Of a stretch of DNA of 64,000 bases, positions 19,442-27,997 are shown piece after piece (within the stretch, counting starts at the first letter, position 1; each line of letters begins with the position of its first letter). The notes beneath the pieces are model-generated. The model was not told the origin of the DNA and searched no databases. It saw only the letters and a list, made by a program, of their open reading frames with translations. The stretch is from Bin80 sp026709335. Its GTDB lineage: Bacteria; Bacteroidota; Rhodothermia; Rhodothermales; Bin80. The translations under genes were made by a program, and so were the position numbers. The stretch is from the NCBI GenBank assembly GCA_965200825.1, contig OZ241385.1, positions 2,604,001 through 2,668,000 of the forward strand. The letters are read 5' to 3'.

Positions 19442-21670
19442 TTATCGATTTATTGAGATGCTTACTCCCAGATAGATATAGCGACGATAGTTGCTAATTC
19501 GCTTTGTCCTTTCCGAATAATCTGCAGAGTAGTCGTAGCCCGTAACATTAGCCCTGTCCAGAGCATTAGCCAAGGCGGTATAAAATGTCATATTGTGTTC
19601 CTCTCCAAATGGTAGATAGTAACTCAATTGTATATCCATTCGCTGAAAGCTCGGCAAGCGTTCGGCCCCGATTGGCCCTTCAATGGGTAAATAGTAATCA
19701 CCGTCCTCGGCGGGAATACTTGATGTATAGTGTGTCACCGGGCGCCCCGTGGCATACCGGATTGTTGTGCCACCATAGAGAGAGTTAACCAACCTGGCTT
19801 TTGCAACGATCGTAAGATTATGGAGAATCTCAAAAGAAGTGCTGGCACGCTCATAAATCAGCTCATTCCCAATACTTCTTGCCTGTAGTCGCACCGAACG
19901 ATTATAGGAATAAGATATCCAACCACTGAGACGTGTTTGCAGAAAGCCTCCGTATTTTGCAAAAATGTCCACACCCCCTGCCTTGCCTTTACCTTGATTC
20001 GTGTAATTTAACTTTGAGTGTCGCAACACGAGGTTGTAGTATGGCTTGTAGTAGGCTTCAAGCCTCAGGTGCAGCGGACTATTTTCATGATCTAGTCCTA
20101 AAACAAAGTGCTGGGAGTGTTGAGAACCGAGATCAGCATTGCCTGTGACACTGTTATATTCAAATGGGGTCGGGAACTGATGGTAAATCCCCCATGCAAA
20201 TCTGACGTCCGTAGTTTTCGTGACTGCATAACGAAACGAGATTCTCGGATCAATCACGACAGATCTAGACAAACTGTGATAATCTGCTCTTATTCCAGGA
20301 TTAAGTACGATTCGTCTGGTTAGCTTGATCAGAAGGTCAGAGTAGGCCCCCAGACGAGTTGCATCATAAGCTTCGTTAATTTTCAGGTAATTTTCGATGG
20401 GAGTAGAGATCTCTGAGTGAGATGGAAAGACACCTTCAATGCGGTTTTTCAATCTTTCAAGTTCAACTCCAAGCCGGAGGTGAGAAAAAGTGCGAATATA
20501 GCGCTCTGCATCTGATCGAAATTTTGCTGCAATATCACTGGGGTTCATGTCCAGATCTCCGAGTTGTTGCCGGGCAGAATACCTGCTTAAAGAGAGACTC
20601 GTCTGAATGTACCAGTCATTTGCAAAATCTTCCCACTGAATATTGAAGAGAGATGTGGTTGTTTTGCCTCGAAACTCTCCTTCAAGAGAAGGAAGGTTCA
20701 CGTGGACACCTAGCTGATCACTCCCCAAAAAACCGAAAACACTAATGCTGCCTGTTGTGGAATATTTATACTGCAAACTTGTATTGACATCAGAGCTATT
20801 GGGAGTTTCTGAAAACTGATCGTACTGGCCATTCAGACGAAATAGGGCTTCCGTAAAACTGCGATTACCTGTAAAGCGCACGCCTATTTTTTCCTTCACA
20901 ATTGGGATGTGAATTCCCAGTGATGCCGCCGCTAATCCAAGATTTAACGTATAACTATGCTGTCTTGGCATATCCAGACTACTCATGTCAAGCACCGCCG
21001 AAAGAGCATTACCATACTTTGAGGAAAATCCTCCTGTCGAGAAAGCTGTTTTCCGAATCATAAACGGTGGAATAACCCCAAAAACTCCTCCAGTCGGAGA
21101 TTCATACTTGTAGGGGTGTGATAGCGTTGCCTGATCAAGGACAATAAGAGTTTCTCCTAAATCTCCCCCACGAACAAAAAGCCCCGCTCCCTCATCAACC
21201 ATGGAAGTGCCTGGAAATGTTTGAATCGCTAGTAGAATGTCTGCTGCTGCACCCGGCGTCGTTACCACATCCAATGCTTGAATCGTAACCCCCTCTGACT
21301 CACCCGTTGAATATCCACTGGACGTTACAACTATCTGGTCAAGGCTGATTACCGCCTCCTTGAGTATTATACGAAGGTAAATGCTGTCTCCTGCTACCAG
21401 ATTCAGTTGTTGCCGATTTGGATCAAACCCTATCATTGTCACAAGGAGCTCCTGCTGACCGGTTTGCGCTGTGATGAATTCAAACCGCCCGTCTTGTCCA
21501 GTTGAAGCCCCCTCTTTTGTACCCTCAATTTGAATATTAACAAAGGCTATGGGTTCATCTTCTACATCTACCACTAGTCCTTGTATGATAGTCGGTAACA
21601 GTTCTTGGCTTGCTACCGTGGAGGTTGAGAATCCCCCGCAAATTATCAGAAAGCTCACAATTTTCTTCAT
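19442..21670 (-). CDS. TonB-dependent receptor with carboxypeptidase-regulatory-like domain
   Basis: Outer-membrane receptor of about 742 residues from ATG 21670; a TTG at 21679 is in frame but gives a poorer start. Signal peptide MKKIVSFLIICGGFSTSTVA, then a carboxypeptidase-regulatory-like domain (IIQGLVVDVEDEPIAFVNIQI, about 30-105), a plug domain (about 115-225; MVDEGAGLFVRGGDLGETLIVLD) and a barrel ending YIYLGVSISINR. The plug and barrel resemble small Bacteroidota receptors of unknown substrate. No SusD partner is next to it. The adjacent TPR protein and ABC ATPase on the same strand may be functionally linked but the spacing does not prove an operon. Confidence 0.85.
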   Translation of the reverse strand: MKKIVSFLIICGGFSTSTVASQELLPTIIQGLVVDVEDEPIAFVNIQIEGTKEGASTGQDGRFEFITAQTGQQELLVTMIGFDPNRQQLNLVAGDSIYLRIILKEAVISLDQIVVTSSGYSTGESEGVTIQALDVVTTPGAAADILLAIQTFPGTSMVDEGAGLFVRGGDLGETLIVLDQATLSHPYKYESPTGGVFGVIPPFMIRKTAFSTGGFSSKYGNALSAVLDMSSLDMPRQHSYTLNLGLAAASLGIHIPIVKEKIGVRFTGNRSFTEALFRLNGQYDQFSETPNSSDVNTSLQYKYSTTGSISVFGFLGSDQLGVHVNLPSLEGEFRGKTTTSLFNIQWEDFANDWYIQTSLSLSRYSARQQLGDLDMNPSDIAAKFRSDAERYIRTFSHLRLGVELERLKNRIEGVFPSHSEISTPIENYLKINEAYDATRLGAYSDLLIKLTRRIVLNPGIRADYHSLSRSVVIDPRISFRYAVTKTTDVRFAWGIYHQFPTPFEYNSVTGNADLGSQHSQHFVLGLDHENSPLHLRLEAYYKPYYNLVLRHSKLNYTNQGKGKAGGVDIFAKYGGFLQTRLSGWISYSYNRSVRLQARSIGNELIYERASTSFEILHNLTIVAKARLVNSLYGGTTIRYATGRPVTHYTSSIPAEDGDYYLPIEGPIGAERLPSFQRMDIQLSYYLPFGEEHNMTFYTALANALDRANVTGYDYSADYSERTKRISNYRRYIYLGVSISINR

Positions 21671-22132
21671 GAAATACAAAGGTCCTGCGCGCAGGAGGTG
21701 GCCGTCTTGACCTCGATGTTAGATAACTGCGTATCTCTATTCATGTATGCCTGATCACTGAACGTTGAGCCCGGCTTAGCATGAAATAACAACAAACTCT
21801 ATCTTTGTGATTGAACACCCGTTTTTGCTTTTTGAGTTCGGTCCTGAATGAATCCGTATTCGCTATATTTATCGGAAGCTTGAGGTTTTTGTTTTGCGTG
21901 TGAACGATCAATATTTTGTTCACACGAATACTACTCCCTGCAACTCCAGGAAAGTTTCAATGTTGAGAAAAAACCGACTTGAGTTGTGATTCTGGATTTT
22001 GACCCCAGGGCTGTCAAATGGCCCGATTTCAGGTTGTTCCTTAACATCTTCCTTTTTGCTCAATGCCGACCTCTCCCCGCACAGCCAGAAAAATCTCTTT
22101 TCGGTATAACATAAATCCTGATTAACAAGAAA
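21671..22132. other. divergent intergenic region
   Basis: Upstream region shared by the TonB receptor (minus) and the ABC-2 permease (plus). I see no gene, no long repeat and no regulatory motif I can name. Confidence 0.4.
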
Positions 22133-22882
22133 ATGCACAGCTACATTGAGATACTCTTAATTGAAAGCAAGCTTTTTATTCGTTCGAGAGCGGCCTCCTT
22201 TTTTGCGTTTATATTTCCTGTGATCTTGTTCCTTGTTTTTGGTTCCATCTTTAGAGACATGCCTGTATGGAACCGCCCTGATTTGGCATATGTTGACTTT
22301 TTTGCTCCAGCACTAATTGGAGCATATATTGGTCAGGGAGGACTGGTTAATTTGGCTTCCTTTATTGCCTTTTACCGACAGGAAGGCATCTTGAAACGAT
22401 ACAATGTCAGCCCCCTGCCCTTAGCCAAGTACCTGATTGGGCTTGCTACTGTTCATTTTGGAAGTCTTCTGGTTTCATCTTTTATTTTAATCGTTACTGG
22501 CAGATTAATTTTTGGCCTCCAGTTTCTTGGCAATGTGTTCTTGGTGGCCTCAATTGGGGTGCTTGGTGTGTGTTGTCTTTTTTCTTTGGGTTTTTTGATC
22601 AGCGGACTTTTTTCATCCTCGCAGACCGTACTCTCAGTTGGACAGTTCCTGTTTCTATCCATGTTCTTTCTTTCTGGCGCTGCGGTACCCCGAGAACTTT
22701 TTCCTGAATGGTTATACACGATCAGTTCCTTCCTGCCACTTACACACATGGTTGAAATATTCTCGGGTCTCTGGGTAGGAGAGCCATTATTTCAACATAA
22801 AATTTCATTGCTGATATTGATTGGCTTATCTCTCGTTGCTTTCCCGCTTGCAATACGTTCATTTTCCTGGGAAGAAAAATAG
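22133..22882 (+). CDS. ABC-2 type transporter permease
   Basis: 249 residues with six hydrophobic segments (about 20-40, 60-78, 100-125, 137-160, 165-190 and 223-243) and the ABC-2 block FLSMFFLSGAAVPRELFPEWLYTISSFLPLTHMVE at about 175-210, where the (F/L)SGxxxPxxxxPxxL...PLTH pattern is diagnostic. It needs an ATPase subunit; none is adjacent, and the only candidate of this type here is at 16906-17856. Substrate unknown (drug, lipid or polysaccharide export are family options). A signal-anchor start MHSYIEILLIESKLFIRSR fits. Confidence 0.85.
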   Translation: MHSYIEILLIESKLFIRSRAASFFAFIFPVILFLVFGSIFRDMPVWNRPDLAYVDFFAPALIGAYIGQGGLVNLASFIAFYRQEGILKRYNVSPLPLAKYLIGLATVHFGSLLVSSFILIVTGRLIFGLQFLGNVFLVASIGVLGVCCLFSLGFLISGLFSSSQTVLSVGQFLFLSMFFLSGAAVPRELFPEWLYTISSFLPLTHMVEIFSGLWVGEPLFQHKISLLILIGLSLVAFPLAIRSFSWEEK

Positions 22883-23048
22883 GTTGTACCCTGTGCCGGC
22901 AGAACGCTCTATCCACCCCATACTCCCAATATCAGATCTGAGGGAACAAGTACCATGATGAACGAATACACTCTGTACTTGGCCTGTAATCAGTCGCTTT
23001 ATCAAGGGCTGGAACACCCTAACCCGCAATCCTACAACCCGTTTTATC

Positions 23049-23978
23049 ATGTCTTTTTTTCGCTATCCCCTTATTGCTCTTGTTGGATTCTTCGCTATTG
23101 TAACCACTGGTTGCAACCCCAGAGCCGTCGAATCCCTAGTAGTCGATGCCCCCGAATCTCTGGAAACGAACCAGGAAGGCGACTTTATGGCTACGGCCAA
23201 TGAGGATGCCAGACCCCCGGTTGTCTACTCATGGGAATTTGGTGATGGTGAAACATCTGATGGCTCCGATGTTACCCACGTTTTCACCGAAGCAGGCAAC
23301 TACAATGTTATTGTAACTGCAACGAATCGGGAGGGCCGTTTTTCTGTCTCGGATACAACAAGCGTTCTAGTTGTAAACCCTCCAGTTCCTGCACAAGTCT
23401 TGGCCCTTCTGGCGAACCCGACTAGTTCAAACACTCAAACTCCTGTTGAATTCAGTGCCAACGTTCGCGGGGATGCTCCGCTCTCATACAACTGGAATTT
23501 TGGAGATGGGGCTTCCTCTTCCTCACCCCGCCCCCAGCACACCTACATGTCCCAGGGAGAATATGCTGTTTCACTAGAGATCTCGAACGAGCATGGACGG
23601 GATGCGCGTACGATGACTATCTCGATCTCCACGTTTGAACCACCCTATTGTGCCGATATTGCTGAAATGAGTACTGTTTTCTTTGAGCGCAATTCCAGCG
23701 TGCTCTCCGATGAGGCCTTGATGACGCTGGAAGATAATCTTGAAATCCTGAGTGAATGTCTGAATTTGAATGTGCGAGTAGAAGGAATGTCTAGCCCTCT
23801 TGAAAGAAATCCTCAACAGCTTTCCGAGGATCGGGCACGCGCGCTGGTTGACCATTACACCTCAAATGGAATCGGACTGGAGCGTGTCACGATGCTAGGC
23901 TTGGGAAGTGCCGATGGAACTTCAAAGAAGAGTGGTGCAGAACAGTTTCGCCGTGCAGACACCGTTCCTCTGCGATAG
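23049..23978 (+). CDS. lipoprotein with two PKD domains and an OmpA-like C-terminus
   Basis: 309 residues. The signal peptide ends in a lipobox (VTTGC, Cys22), so it is lipid-anchored. Two PKD domains follow, at about 33-115 (YSWEFGDGETSDGS; VTHVFTEAGNYNVIVTAT) and about 125-195 (YNWNFGDGASSSS; HTYMSQGEYAVSLEI). The last 100 residues match the OmpA/Pal peptidoglycan-binding fold in layout: VFFERNSSVLSDEALMTLEDN, then VRVEGMSS, LSEDRARALVDHY and FRRADTV; the usual (A/N)xxLSxxRA(x)AV is visible as LSEDRARALV. Likely ties the outer membrane to the cell wall. Convergent with moeA. Confidence 0.85.
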   Translation: MSFFRYPLIALVGFFAIVTTGCNPRAVESLVVDAPESLETNQEGDFMATANEDARPPVVYSWEFGDGETSDGSDVTHVFTEAGNYNVIVTATNREGRFSVSDTTSVLVVNPPVPAQVLALLANPTSSNTQTPVEFSANVRGDAPLSYNWNFGDGASSSSPRPQHTYMSQGEYAVSLEISNEHGRDARTMTISISTFEPPYCADIAEMSTVFFERNSSVLSDEALMTLEDNLEILSECLNLNVRVEGMSSPLERNPQQLSEDRARALVDHYTSNGIGLERVTMLGLGSADGTSKKSGAEQFRRADTVPLR

Positions 23979-24011
23979 GAAAGGAAACAGCTTCCTTCGA
24001 CCGCTGAACGC

Positions 24012-25307
24012 CTATTGACGCAAAGCATCCTCGTTCCCCAGAGAGGACGGGCAACTCTGGAAGCCCTTGGGAGCCGGGTTCCCTTTTTCCTTGAAGAAGG
24101 TTGCCCACGGCAAAGGGGTGATGGTTACTTTTTTTCCTTGGGGAGGGTTGACTGCTTCTTCCTCAACGTGAATAAGGCAATTGGCAAGCTGCAGTGAAGA
24201 ATAGAGATTGGAGGCTTGCGGACCCGTCGGTCGAACAAAAAGATCTCCCTCTTCTGATTGGTACACAACCCCCCGCACATAATGATACAGACCAGCTTGT
24301 TTCTTCATGGAAGTTGTGAGCTTGGCTATCATCTTCGGAGGATGCAATTTTATTGCCCCCATCAGTTTGAGTAACGTTGGGCGAACATACTGCTGAAAAC
24401 ATACTGCAGATGATACCGGATTTCCAGGAAGCCCAAAAACCATCTGCGCACCGAGCATTCCAAATAGCATGGGCCCTCCTGGTCTTTGGCGTACGCGCCA
24501 GAAGCGTTGATCAAATCCCATCTCGTTGAGCACCTCTTTCACATAATCATACTTGCCTACCGATACTCCTCCACTGATCACAATCACATGTGCTTGATCG
24601 CTTATGCGGATCGTTTCTCGAAGACTTTCGGCATTATCTCTGGCCATGAGGGGGCCTATAACTTCCCCGCCCACTTCTAGTATCTGTGCAGCCAATCCTG
24701 GACCATTAGCATCATGAATTTTGGCAGGTGGAAGAGGCTCCGCCGGATTCCTGTGTAACTCATTTCCTGTGACGATGAGTGCAACTCTTGGGGAGCTTGA
24801 GACTTCTATGTTCTCGTATCCCGCAGTTGCGATCATTCCCAGCACCGGAGGGGTAATTTGAATCCCGCACTTTGCCACGATCATGCCTTGCTCCATATCC
24901 TTGCCAGCTTTACGGATATAAGCTCCCTTTTTCGGTCTCTGGTCAATTCGGATGCTTTGCGGCGTTATTTCTGTTGTCCACTCCACCGGAACTACAGCCT
25001 CGGTCCCTGAGGGAATTTGTGCCCCCGTCATGATGCGAATACATCCCCCTGGAAATACTTCGGAAACAGGTACTTGCCCGGCGGCAACTTCTCCCTGGAT
25101 GCGCAGATCCTTGGGGATTCCCGCAAGATCATCTCCATGAAGCGCAAATCCATCCATGCCGGAATTATCGAATGGGGGAATGGGAGCTTGAGCTATGATA
25201 TCTTTTCTCAAGATCCGGCCAAGTGTAGCCAATAAGGGGATCTGTTCTACCGGCAACAAAATATCGGCTGCCGTATAAATCTCTTGGAAGGCTTCTTCAG
25301 GAGTCAT
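24012..25307 (-). CDS. moeA: molybdopterin molybdenumtransferase MoeA
   Basis: 431 residues. MoeA inserts molybdate into adenylylated molybdopterin in the last step of Mo-cofactor synthesis. Seen: N-terminal PFDNSGMDGFAL (about 46-57, the PxxDxSxMDGYA motif), GxxRIMTGAQIPSGTEAVVPVE (about 90-110), VISGGVSVGKYDYVKEVL (about 240-258; SxGxSVGxYD) and FGLPGNPVSSAVCF (about 287-300). All catalytic blocks are present. No other moa/mob genes are in the window, so it is an isolated member of the pathway here. ATG at 25307. Confidence 0.95.
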   Translation of the reverse strand: MTPEEAFQEIYTAADILLPVEQIPLLATLGRILRKDIIAQAPIPPFDNSGMDGFALHGDDLAGIPKDLRIQGEVAAGQVPVSEVFPGGCIRIMTGAQIPSGTEAVVPVEWTTEITPQSIRIDQRPKKGAYIRKAGKDMEQGMIVAKCGIQITPPVLGMIATAGYENIEVSSSPRVALIVTGNELHRNPAEPLPPAKIHDANGPGLAAQILEVGGEVIGPLMARDNAESLRETIRISDQAHVIVISGGVSVGKYDYVKEVLNEMGFDQRFWRVRQRPGGPMLFGMLGAQMVFGLPGNPVSSAVCFQQYVRPTLLKLMGAIKLHPPKMIAKLTTSMKKQAGLYHYVRGVVYQSEEGDLFVRPTGPQASNLYSSLQLANCLIHVEEEAVNPPQGKKVTITPLPWATFFKEKGNPAPKGFQSCPSSLGNEDALRQ

Positions 25308-25973
25308 CTATTATTTATTATGGAATATAGTGTGAACCAAAGGGGTTGATCATCTGTCGTTTGACGGCATGTTTGGGCTCTATCATATCCATATCACATC
25401 TATTACTTCATTGCTGGCACAGTCCTTAAACGCGCATATAGCCCGGAAGTATGGCCCAACACGAATCCTGTTATTACATTATTACAGATTATTGCAGCTT
25501 TATGCTATCATATCAGGGATATTTCTTGGGGATAGCTTGTGATGTTTGGTGTATAAACATTTAGTCAGATGACAGATTCTATTGCTTTTGTGGATATACT
25601 TGCACTTTCACACAAAAACTTAACAGATGTCAAAAGCTCGAGAGGCCTCTGAATATTTTCAAAAACCAGCTTTCATTACTCTCTAGGGGGAAAGCGAAAT
25701 ATGATTAATGGTTTGTTATCCACAAATTCACAAACTCTACAAATAAATAGAGATTTTTTTACACAACCTTGTTTTTATTGATTTCAGTCAATTTGTGAAT
25801 TGTATGATCTCATCGCTCTCCTTGAAAATGCTACGAAGTAGGAGGCAGATCTCTGAGGGGGAAAAATCTATTCAGGAAAAATAAATAAACGGGAGCGTTC
25901 AAACCTCTATTTCAGTTAGAATGACTCCGATCAAAGTCTGCACAACGCCTTCTGGCGCATTGTTGTTATTCTC
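25308..25973. other. 666-bp intergenic region with a DnaA-box-like site
   Basis: No gene. It has a perfect DnaA-box match TTATCCACA at 25716-25724, a near match TGTGGATAT at about 25588, and opposed copies of AATTCACAAA / TTTGTGAATT about 60 bases apart (25728 and 25793). It is AT-rich. It lies between divergent moeA and nusB and should contain both promoters. Confidence 0.4.
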
Positions 25974-26471
25974 ATGACGATATCACCTCGCCGCCGTGCG
26001 CGCCATGCAGTTCTACAGGCTCTTTATGCCCACTCGCTTAGCGGTGACTCCCCGTCTCACATATTCAAGACGGTTCTACAGCCAAGATTGCCAAAACAGG
26101 AGGGGGCAATGAAAATGGGGATTCGTTTATTCAATAAAGTGATTTCCGAGCAGGAAGATTTGGATCAGATTATTGAGGGAGGCGCAAGGAATTGGGATTT
26201 GAATCGCATACTCAGAACAGATCTGATTATCCTCCGGATGGCAATATGTGAGTTCTTGTTTTTCTATCACATTCCACCGAAAGTAACGATGAATGAAGCG
26301 ATTGAGTTATCCAAAATTTTCAGTACAGAGGAGAGTAAAGATTTTGTGAATGGGGTACTTGATACGATTTCAGTCAGATTAAGGGAAGAAGGGAAACTTG
26401 TTAAAAGTGAAGGAGGACTTCAAGGTTGGGACGAAATGGTGAACCGTCAAGATGCCCAAAGAACACGTTGA
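25974..26471 (+). CDS. nusB: transcription antitermination protein NusB
   Basis: 165 residues of the all-helical NusB fold. Blocks: SPRRRARHAVLQALYAHSLSG at the N-terminus (the RRxARxxALQxLY motif), RNWDLNRILRTDLIILRMAICEFLF at about 80-104 and KVTMNEAIELSKIFSTEESKDFVNGVLD at about 111-138. NusB with NusE binds boxA in rRNA leaders and promotes antitermination and rRNA maturation. Start ATG 25974 has little Shine-Dalgarno, as is usual in this phylum. Confidence 0.95.
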   Translation: MTISPRRRARHAVLQALYAHSLSGDSPSHIFKTVLQPRLPKQEGAMKMGIRLFNKVISEQEDLDQIIEGGARNWDLNRILRTDLIILRMAICEFLFFYHIPPKVTMNEAIELSKIFSTEESKDFVNGVLDTISVRLREEGKLVKSEGGLQGWDEMVNRQDAQRTR

Positions 26472-26982
26472 TGACACTGAATCGTTTATATCTGAACTAA
26501 ATAACTGTTCAATTCACTGCTCTGCCAGTATTCTAGCGTTACACTCTTTTAGATAAATCCTGCTTGGGATTCAGATACGTCGCCCGCGAAGAGCTCATGC
26601 TACTTTTTAGATACGGATATGAATTAGGATGGAACCTTCTATTTTGCAATTCCAAATTAATATGGATTCCGGCCGAAAAAAACAATGGCAAACCAGATAC
26701 CACGATCCGTTATTATCATAATAGATCTCCGTAACAGTAATAATATAAGAGGTTCTTGCAGAACCTCTATTTTCAGACAGAAAAGATTTCCTCAGATGCT
26801 TCCATATCATCTTTGAGTTTCTCGCGCTCATCAACAGGTATTGCATCATTTCTAATGAGACTTTAGATCCTATCTCTAAGAGAGCTTCAAGCAATCCTTG
26901 TCCCTTGTTCAAAGAATAATGTGCCCTTCCATTAACATCCAATCTAAAAGTGTGGAGTTCACAGAATAGATCGATGCTCTTT
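26472..26982. other. gene-free stretch with IS debris
   Basis: No intact gene. Holds copy 3 of the IS-end repeat (26748-26812). On the minus strand a frame beside it ends DDMEASEEIFSV and stop, like the other copies, but is broken upstream. Confidence 0.5.
26748..26812 (-). repeat. dispersed IS-end relic, copy 3 (shorter)
   Basis: Read on the minus strand: a frame ending EEIFSV and stop, then the AGAGGTTCTTGCAGAACCTC palindrome, as in copies 1 and 2. Similarity to the others fades upstream of the last 15 codons. Confidence 0.6.
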
Positions 26983-27504
26983 TCATTCAAGAGAAACCCA
27001 CAAGCCAAATCGCACTACTGGTCGTTGTGGTCCAATTTCAATGAATCCAGTCTGTTTACCCAGTGGATGAACATACCTTATAAACGGATCAAGAAAAAGA
27101 CTGAACTGCCGGTTTTTTTCCTGTCGAGTAGGGTTCTTCCGAAAGCTTAAAGAAGGGCCAAAACGTACGCCTAAGTAGAAATCATAGGAATAGTTTGCGC
27201 TCCCGATTACTCGTAGAACACCGAGAGGTCGGAGAGCTGCTCCAATTCCTGCGGAAACAAATACCGGAGTTCTTTTCTCCCAAAGTTCAACATCCACAGA
27301 AGACATCACTTCGAGAGAGTAGATATTCCTCGGATGAATCTGCACAAGTTGTATTCCTGCTCCTGGCCAAGCTCCGATACCTGTCTGTATCCGAGGAGAT
27401 TGTGCGAAAACGCCAAAACCACTACAGGATAAAGTTAGTAAGAGCGATAGAAAGGCGGAGGGGTACTTCAGGAAGTGATTCTGATGGATTGTAGTGCAAG
27501 GCAT
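26983..27504 (-). CDS. small putative outer-membrane beta-barrel protein
   Basis: 173 residues. Signal peptide (MPCTTIHQNHFLKYPSAFLSLLLTLSCSGFGVFAQ), then alternating beta-strand sequence rich in Gly and aromatics (IGAALRPLGVLRVIGSANYSYDFYLGVRFGPSLSF; FLDPFIRYVHPLGKQTGFIEIG) and a terminal strand VVRFGLWVSLE. This suggests an eight-strand barrel. No specific family recognised. It stands alone between IS relics. Confidence 0.55.
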   Translation of the reverse strand: MPCTTIHQNHFLKYPSAFLSLLLTLSCSGFGVFAQSPRIQTGIGAWPGAGIQLVQIHPRNIYSLEVMSSVDVELWEKRTPVFVSAGIGAALRPLGVLRVIGSANYSYDFYLGVRFGPSLSFRKNPTRQEKNRQFSLFLDPFIRYVHPLGKQTGFIEIGPQRPVVRFGLWVSLE

Positions 27505-27997
27505 AATCTGCTACGATACGCCAAATTTATAGAGATTCTTGCAAAACCTCTGTTTTCGGATAAAAAAGACTCCCTCAGGTGCTTTCAGAGCGATGTTTAT
27601 GCTCAATTTTGGGGGTTTTGCAAGAGGTTCTATAGATACAAATTTATACTCTTCATGTCAAGTTCATTCAATTGGACTCAGTCTCTTCGGAAGGGAAGTC
27701 GAAGATCGTTTCATTTCGGCCAAGAACATTCCCAAGCAAAAATATTATAACGCGTGCAGGTAGCAAGGGAGGTAAACCACAAAATACATACTTTATTCGT
27801 TGGGCAAGAGATGTAGCCCACCGGAAAAATTTCACTGCTTACCCTCAGCAAAAAATTTGTATCCTGCTCCGAGGAAGATAGACAATATTGTCCAATCCAT
27901 TTATATATGGTAGATTTTTGTATATTACCTTCGAGGAGAACTGAATTGTACTGCTATAACACAATAAAATTCTGGAAATTAAACGAAATAGGAATAC
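27505..27997. other. upstream region of the susC locus with IS relic
   Basis: Holds IS-end relic copy 2 (27531-27624) and otherwise no gene. The susC promoter must lie here; a Bacteroidota-like box is possible around 27915-27930 (TTTTTGTATATTACC) but I do not assign it. Confidence 0.4.
27531..27624 (-). repeat. dispersed 94-bp IS-end relic, copy 2
   Basis: Nearly identical, over its whole length and in inverted orientation, to copy 1 at 1942-2035. Starts with AGAGATTCTTGCAAAACCTC and ends GGGGGTTTTGCAAG. The stop codon present in the other copies is lost here (FFIRKQR), so this copy is further decayed. Confidence 0.65.

Noticed and set aside
26607..27008. Minus-strand 133-codon frame through the IS relic
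   Set aside because: It runs through the IS-end repeat out of frame with the conserved QIFSV/EEIFSV tail and overlaps the outer-membrane protein gene; no recognisable domain.
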